A DNA stretch of 9,584 nt from Candidatus Aminicenantota bacterium (lineage in GTDB: Bacteria > Acidobacteriota > UBA6911 > RPQK01 > JAJDTT01): positions 1-9,584 of the forward strand of contig JAPOYZ010000307.1 of the NCBI GenBank assembly GCA_026706325.1, written 5' to 3'. Positions within the stretch are counted from its first letter, which is position 1. Each line of letters opens with the position of its first letter. A program made the position numbers and the translations under genes. Below the pieces are notes generated by a model. The model worked only from the letters and a program-made list of their open reading frames with translations. It was not told where the DNA came from and did not search any database. Shown piece after piece: positions 5,670 through 9,584 of the stretch.

Positions 5670-7407
5670 GATCGATCCCATCACCCGAGAGATCATCCAG
5701 AACGCCCTCTCGTCGGCCGCCGACGAGATGTCCCTGGCGCTCTATCGCACGGCATACTCCACCATCGTCCGGGACTGTCTCGACTATTCCACTTCGCTGT
5801 GCAACGCCCAGGGCGAGATGATCGCGCAAGGCGTCACGATTCCCCTCCATCTGGGATCGGTTCCTCACGCCATGGAGACGCTGTTGGAAAAGTACGGTGA
5901 CGACATGGAGCCGGAGGACGTTTTCATCATGAACGATCCTTTCGGCGGCGGAATGCACATCCCCGACATCTACGTCGTCAAACCCATATTCATCGAGGGC
6001 CGCCGCGTTTCGTTCGCCGTAAGCACGGCCCATCACCTGGATCTGGGCGGACGTCTTCCCGGAAGCTCGGCGTGCGACAACACGGAGATTTTCCAGGAGG
6101 GATTCCGCATCCCGTGGCTCAAGCTCTTTCACCGGGGCGAGCCGGACGTGGCGATCTTCGAGCTGATGCGCACCAACGTCCGGGTCCCCGAACAGACCAT
6201 CGGCGACCTCCGGGCCCAGGTCGCCGCCTGCAATATCGGCGCTCGCGCGGTCCAGGCGCTGGTGGAGCGTCACGGCCCCCAGACCTTCGCCGACTGCGCC
6301 GACGATCTCATCGCGTATACGGAACGCCTGATGCGGGCCGAGATCGCCGCCTGGCCCGACGGCAGCAACACCTTCACCGACTACATGGACAGCGACGGGG
6401 TCGGCGGTCCGAGGGTTCGGTTGCAGGTGAAGATCACCGTCGAGGGCGATTCCCTGACGGCGGACTTCACCGGGACCGACCCACAGGTCCGCGGCGCGCT
6501 CAACAGCACGCTCTCGTTCACCGAAGGCGCCGTCGCCGTCTGTGTCCGCTGCGCCATGCGGGAGGAGGTGCCCAATACCGCCGGCATGTTCAGGCCCCTG
6601 AGCATCATCACCGAGCCCGGCACCGTGGTCGACGTGGTGATGCCCGGCGCTTCCTCCATGCGCGGGGTGACCGGGTTTCGCATGGTCGATACGATCTTCG
6701 GGGCAATGGCCGGCCTGCTGCCGGACCGAATCCTGGCGGCCGGTGAAGGAGGCAACACCTTGGTGGTGATCGGGGGGTTGCGCAAGGACCGGTCGCCCTA
6801 CGTCTATTACGAGCTGATGACCGGCACCTGGGGCGGCCGTCCCGACCGCGACGGAAACGACGGCCTCTGCAATCCCATCAACGTCGCCAGCAACATCCCT
6901 GTCGAGCACGCCGAAACCGAGTACCCGCTGCGGATCCGGCGTTACGGGTTGGTGGGAGACTCGGGAGGCGCCGGCAGGTACCGCGGCGGCCTGGCCGTCG
7001 AACGGGAATGGGAGCTGCTGGAAGGCGAAACTCACTTGGCCATCCGTTCCGACCGGCGGGACCACCTTCCCTATGGACTCTACTCGGGGAAACCTGGAAC
7101 GGGTTCTCTCACCATTTTGACCCGGGATGGGGACCAGGAAGTGCTTCCCGTCATGATCTCCAGCACGCTGAAGGAAGGCGACGTCCTCTACCATCGGCAG
7201 CCCGGGGGCGGAGGCTGGGGCGAACCTCTCGATCGACCTGCTGAGACCGTTCAGCGGGACGTCAGGAACCAGAAAGTGTCGGTCCAGGCGGCTCGGGATG
7301 AATACGGCGTGGTGATCGGCGACGATCTGGCCCTGGACCACGAGGCCACGGAAGACCGGCGTCAGCAGCTCCGCCATGAGCCCGTAGCTGCGGGGCACGA
7401 AGTGTGA
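5662..7407 (+). CDS. hyuB: Hydantoinase B / oxoprolinase subunit B family protein
   Basis: This 581-residue protein is a full-length HyuB, the subunit that acts with HyuA to hydrolyse the activated cyclic amide (or carboxylate it, in carboxylase relatives). The start MAEIDPITREIIQNAL is typical. Family-conserved residues likely to bind metal or substrate are in NDPFGGGMHIPD (Asp92, His99, Asp102) and AHHLDLGG (His124, His125, Asp127). Other family blocks include LRAQVAACNIGA, FTGTDPQVRGALNS, YYELMTGTWGGRPDRDG and a late GDSGGAGRYRGGL. The GGGGWG segment near the C-terminus is followed by a charged tail also common in the family. GGAG at 5651-5654 is seven bases before the ATG, so initiation is supported both by a Shine-Dalgarno and by overlap with hyuA. 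It is cytosolic. Carboxylase-type relatives usually have a third small subunit gene; none is seen, which favours the hydantoinase/oxoprolinase branch. Confidence 0.93.
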   Translation: MAEIDPITREIIQNALSSAADEMSLALYRTAYSTIVRDCLDYSTSLCNAQGEMIAQGVTIPLHLGSVPHAMETLLEKYGDDMEPEDVFIMNDPFGGGMHIPDIYVVKPIFIEGRRVSFAVSTAHHLDLGGRLPGSSACDNTEIFQEGFRIPWLKLFHRGEPDVAIFELMRTNVRVPEQTIGDLRAQVAACNIGARAVQALVERHGPQTFADCADDLIAYTERLMRAEIAAWPDGSNTFTDYMDSDGVGGPRVRLQVKITVEGDSLTADFTGTDPQVRGALNSTLSFTEGAVAVCVRCAMREEVPNTAGMFRPLSIITEPGTVVDVVMPGASSMRGVTGFRMVDTIFGAMAGLLPDRILAAGEGGNTLVVIGGLRKDRSPYVYYELMTGTWGGRPDRDGNDGLCNPINVASNIPVEHAETEYPLRIRRYGLVGDSGGAGRYRGGLAVEREWELLEGETHLAIRSDRRDHLPYGLYSGKPGTGSLTILTRDGDQEVLPVMISSTLKEGDVLYHRQPGGGGWGEPLDRPAETVQRDVRNQKVSVQAARDEYGVVIGDDLALDHEATEDRRQQLRHEPVAAGHEV

Positions 7408-7489
7408 CGTGGGAAGTCACCGTTATTGAGTAAGGCTTGGCGGGTGTGATCTTCTTGTTGCCCGGTCATCGTTGCTGAATTGTTCATCC

Positions 7490-7543
7490 GGAGTTCGGCG
7501 GCAAGAAAGCCGCCGCTCCCCTTCGGCGTCTGCCGGTAGACGC
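7490..7543. repeat. Two tandem hairpins in the hyuB-enolase gap, possible REP-like element
   Basis: CGGCGGC-AAGAAA-GCCGCCG (7496-7515) is a perfect 7-bp stem, extended by GGAG/CTCC (7490-7493 and 7516-7519) across a two-base bulge. Ten bases later GCGTCT-GCCGGT-AGACGC (7526-7543) forms a perfect 6-bp stem. The rest of the 169-bp gap (7408-7576) has no gene, apart from a weak 5-bp GTGAC/GTCAC stem at the hyuB stop. No T-run follows either hairpin, so these look more like a repetitive extragenic palindrome or mRNA-stabilising structure than a terminator. Confidence 0.5.
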
Positions 7544-7576
7544 ATCCTGGCGGGCAGTCCAGGGGTTGTGATCCCA

Positions 7577-8722
7577 ATGAAGATTCGAGATATCCGGCTC
7601 CTCCCGCTCCGCGGTGAAACCCCCGATGGCGGATGGGATGACAAGTTTTCCGATCTCGAGAACAACCTGCACACGCTGGTCGAGGTCATCACCGATGAAG
7701 GCGTCACCGGAGTGGGCAGCGTGTTCACCTCGGAACGGCTGATCCGGGGCGCCATCGACGTGATGCGGCCCTTCCTCATCGGCGCCTCCGCTCTGGACCC
7801 GGCGGTGACGACTGAGACCTGCCACCAGCAGACCTTCTGGCAGGGCCGCGGCGGAGCTATCACCCATGCCATCTCGGGAATCGACATCGCTCTCTGGGAC
7901 ATTCTCGGGAAGGTCACCGGCCAACCCGTCAGCCGATTGTTGGGAGGCCGCTACCGGGAAAAGATCAAACCGTATGGTTCCCTGCTGATGGATGAACCCG
8001 ACATACTGCGAGCCTCACTGGAAGACGGGCTCAACCGGGGATTCCGCGCCTTCAAGATCGGTTGGGGGCCGTTCGGCCGCCGCGACCGGAAGACCGACGA
8101 GGCCATCGTCAAGGCTGCGCGCGAAACGGTGGGCTCTGAGGTGGAATTGATGGTGGACGCCGGAGGTTCGGATGCCTTCTGGCCTCACGGCTACAAGTGG
8201 GGACTGCAAACCGCGCGGATGCTCTCCGACTACGAAATCGCCTGGTTCGAGGAGCCGTTGCGGCCGGATAATCTGGAGGGCTACGTGAAATTGACCGAAA
8301 ATGCGCCGGTGCCCATTTCCGGCTGCGAGGTCTTCACCCGGCGGCATTCATTCATCGAGTGGATCGAACGGCGAGCCGTGGACTATATCCAGCCCGACGT
8401 CACCAAAGTCGGAGGGATCAGCGAGGAATTCCGGATCGCCCAATACGCGGACGACCACTCGATCCGTTTCGTCCCTCACGGTTGGAATACGGCCGTCGGG
8501 CTGGCCGCCGACCTTCAACTCGTCGCGGCCGTCCCCTGTGCACGCTGGGTCGAATACATCACGCCGGCACCCTACATTGAAGACCTGCTGGCGGTTCCGA
8601 TTCATCCCGATGAAGACGGTCTGATTCCGATTCCTGACGCTCCGGGACTCGGCCTGGAGTGGAACCCGGACGGCATTGCCCGGTTTACCGGGGGAATGAA
8701 GTTGACGCCTTCTTCGATCTAG
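7577..8722 (+). CDS. Mandelate racemase / muconate lactonizing enzyme family protein (enolase superfamily)
   Basis: From the ATG at 7577 the protein has 381 residues, the normal family size; the frame is open further upstream but that part is the hairpin region and encodes low-quality Arg/Ser-rich sequence. AGGGG at 7561-7565 is a modest Shine-Dalgarno, and MKIRDIRLLPLRG is a typical first strand. The capping domain covers about 1-125 and the (beta/alpha)7-beta barrel about 135-365. Mg ligands appear as Asp194 (VDAGG), Glu225/226 (FEEPL) and Glu251 (SGCE). Acid/base residues are Lys160 (FKIG) and the Asp274 (QPDV) with His301 (PHGW) dyad, 27 residues apart as in mandelate racemase. This places it in the MR subgroup of acid-sugar dehydratases and racemases, which abstract the proton alpha to a carboxylate. 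The first Lys of the usual KxK pair is Ala158 here. The gene follows hyuAB by 169 bp, so joint transcription is possible. Substrate unknown. Confidence 0.9.
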   Translation: MKIRDIRLLPLRGETPDGGWDDKFSDLENNLHTLVEVITDEGVTGVGSVFTSERLIRGAIDVMRPFLIGASALDPAVTTETCHQQTFWQGRGGAITHAISGIDIALWDILGKVTGQPVSRLLGGRYREKIKPYGSLLMDEPDILRASLEDGLNRGFRAFKIGWGPFGRRDRKTDEAIVKAARETVGSEVELMVDAGGSDAFWPHGYKWGLQTARMLSDYEIAWFEEPLRPDNLEGYVKLTENAPVPISGCEVFTRRHSFIEWIERRAVDYIQPDVTKVGGISEEFRIAQYADDHSIRFVPHGWNTAVGLAADLQLVAAVPCARWVEYITPAPYIEDLLAVPIHPDEDGLIPIPDAPGLGLEWNPDGIARFTGGMKLTPSSI

Positions 8723-9584
8723 TGAAGCGCCGCCACGCCACCCTCAAGCTGGTGGAGCGTCTGGACTTCTTCGTCGCTGAGGGCTTTGTCAAACACCGCC
8801 AACTCATCGAACAGGCCGACATAGTTGATTCCCAGCCGGATCGTGCTGCTGGAAAGATCCCAGGTGAACGGTTCGCGAATCCCTTCTGCGGCCCCATGGT
8901 ATTCACTATCGAGATAGAGGCGGGCCGTTCCGCCGGCCTCGCTGTTCAGGCCGGTCCAGGTGATCACGATGTGGGTCCAACTGCCGCGCGTGAAAGGAGG
9001 ACTCGTGACGGCAACCAGCCGGTTGATGAAATCGGGATTGTCATTGGGGGAGATCTTCCGGGGATTCCAGACCTCGAGATCGCCGAAGACCCCGAGCCTG
9101 AATTCGCGCGGCGGATCCTTGCTGAAATCCACCCAGATTGAGGCGTCGTTGTAGGCGGTGTCCGTCACCTGGATGGGATCGCAATAGCCGGGCTCCAGAT
9201 CTTCATCCGGATCCAGATTGAGCCAGAATGAGATGGTGCCGGCCCAGCCTTCGGTCGAGTAATCCAAGTTCTTCTCCGACCTGTAGAACTGGACGCGTTT
9301 GTAGCTCCGGCTGAATTTAAGCGCGCTTCCGGTGCGGCCAGCGTTGTCTTCGATGGTGACTTCGGGCGCGTCGATGCCCGGCGACGCCTGATCGAGCTGG
9401 TCGTACTTGGGCGCGTTGTAGATCTGCGCATCGCCACGGGCGAAATCGGCAGCGGACCCGTGGTCAAAGGAGGCATGGAAGCTGAGGGCGGCGCTCAGAC
9501 CTTCCGTTGGGGGCGAAGGCTCTTTCGGCATGTCGACGGGGTCTGAAACGGAACAGCCGGCAGAGCCGATCAGGAGCAGGAGAC
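8719..9584 (-). CDS. LamG / concanavalin A-like domain lipoprotein, 5' end outside the window
   Basis: The frame is open to the window edge. An ATG at 9531 is probably internal, because upstream codons read LLLLIGSAGCSVSDPVD, the end of a lipoprotein signal with the lipid-attached Cys at codon 9555-9553. The lipobox SAGC has Ser rather than Leu at -3. The start is therefore right of 9584, about 10 or more codons away. Numbering from that ATG, the mature part is a single beta-sandwich LamG (LamG_3-like) domain. It has GTISFWLNL at 98-106, SWTHIVITWTG at about 184-194, ARLYLDSE at 203-210 and the typical closing VGLFDELAVFDKALSDEEV at 238-256. These domains bind carbohydrate or protein and occur in surface proteins of polysaccharide-using bacteria. 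No catalytic domain is attached. The gene converges on the enolase gene and overlaps it by 4 bp. Function beyond surface binding is unknown. Confidence 0.85.
   Translation of the reverse strand, partial: LLLLIGSAGCSVSDPVDMPKEPSPPTEGLSAALSFHASFDHGSAADFARGDAQIYNAPKYDQLDQASPGIDAPEVTIEDNAGRTGSALKFSRSYKRVQFYRSEKNLDYSTEGWAGTISFWLNLDPDEDLEPGYCDPIQVTDTAYNDASIWVDFSKDPPREFRLGVFGDLEVWNPRKISPNDNPDFINRLVAVTSPPFTRGSWTHIVITWTGLNSEAGGTARLYLDSEYHGAAEGIREPFTWDLSSSTIRLGINYVGLFDELAVFDKALSDEEVQTLHQLEGGVAALH

Noticed and set aside
5512..7398. A 628-codon minus-strand open frame opposite hyuB
   Set aside because: It is the GC-rich antisense shadow of hyuB; its product is low-complexity Gly/Asp/Val/His-rich and matches no family.
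7404..7420. GTGAC/GTCAC inverted repeat at the hyuB stop as a terminator
   Set aside because: Only 5 bp, overlaps the stop codon and has no T-run.
7472..7576. Upstream extension of the enolase to an ATG at 7472
   Set aside because: The extra 35 residues are Arg/Ser-rich and encoded by the twin-hairpin element; MKIRDIRLLP at 7577 is the normal family start.
8991..9007. AAAGGAGG followed by GTG on the plus strand, like a start site
   Set aside because: It lies opposite the LamG gene; the resulting 50-codon frame is a shadow without a recognisable product.

Overview
The window looks like bacterial genomic DNA. Its right two thirds is high-GC and strongly codon-biased, while the left third is less so. 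Nothing names the species. A HyuA/HyuB pair, a mandelate racemase-type enolase and a LamG-domain lipoprotein side by side would suit a GC-rich environmental bacterium of the Acidobacteriota, Planctomycetota or Myxococcota kind. That placement is an inference with low confidence.

Region 1 (1-3575) looks like the edge of a defence or mobile island. It opens inside an McrC-like gene, the nuclease subunit of a McrBC-type modification-dependent restriction system, whose N-terminal half lies left of the window. About 1.1 kb of gene-poor DNA follows. It holds a small minus-strand coiled-coil gene (924-1155) broken by one extra base in an A4 run. Next comes an intact DUF4062 protein (1747-2775) with an N-terminal TIR/nucleotide-sugar-transferase-like domain, a coiled coil and a C-terminal winged-helix-like domain. 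A strong Shine-Dalgarno lies just upstream of it and an 18-bp near-palindrome about 65 bp upstream. The 800 bp after it (2776-3575) carries no recognisable gene, but its last 250 bp holds hairpins, short direct repeats and a perfect 14-bp palindrome that could regulate the next operon.

Region 2 (3576-8722) is a plus-strand catabolic cluster. hyuA and hyuB overlap by 8 bp and encode the two subunits of an ATP-dependent hydantoinase/oxoprolinase-type amidohydrolase. After a 169-bp gap containing two hairpins comes a mandelate racemase/enolase-superfamily protein with its metal ligands and Asp-His dyad in place. A plausible reading is ATP-driven opening of a cyclic amide or imide, with the enolase acting on a related acid. 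The substrate cannot be read from the sequence.

Region 3 (8719-9584) is a minus-strand LamG lipoprotein that meets the enolase gene head-on. The two stop codons share one CTAG palindrome. Its open frame reaches the window edge through a lipoprotein signal sequence, so the true start lies outside.

No tRNA, rRNA, CRISPR array, transposase or complete insertion sequence was seen.
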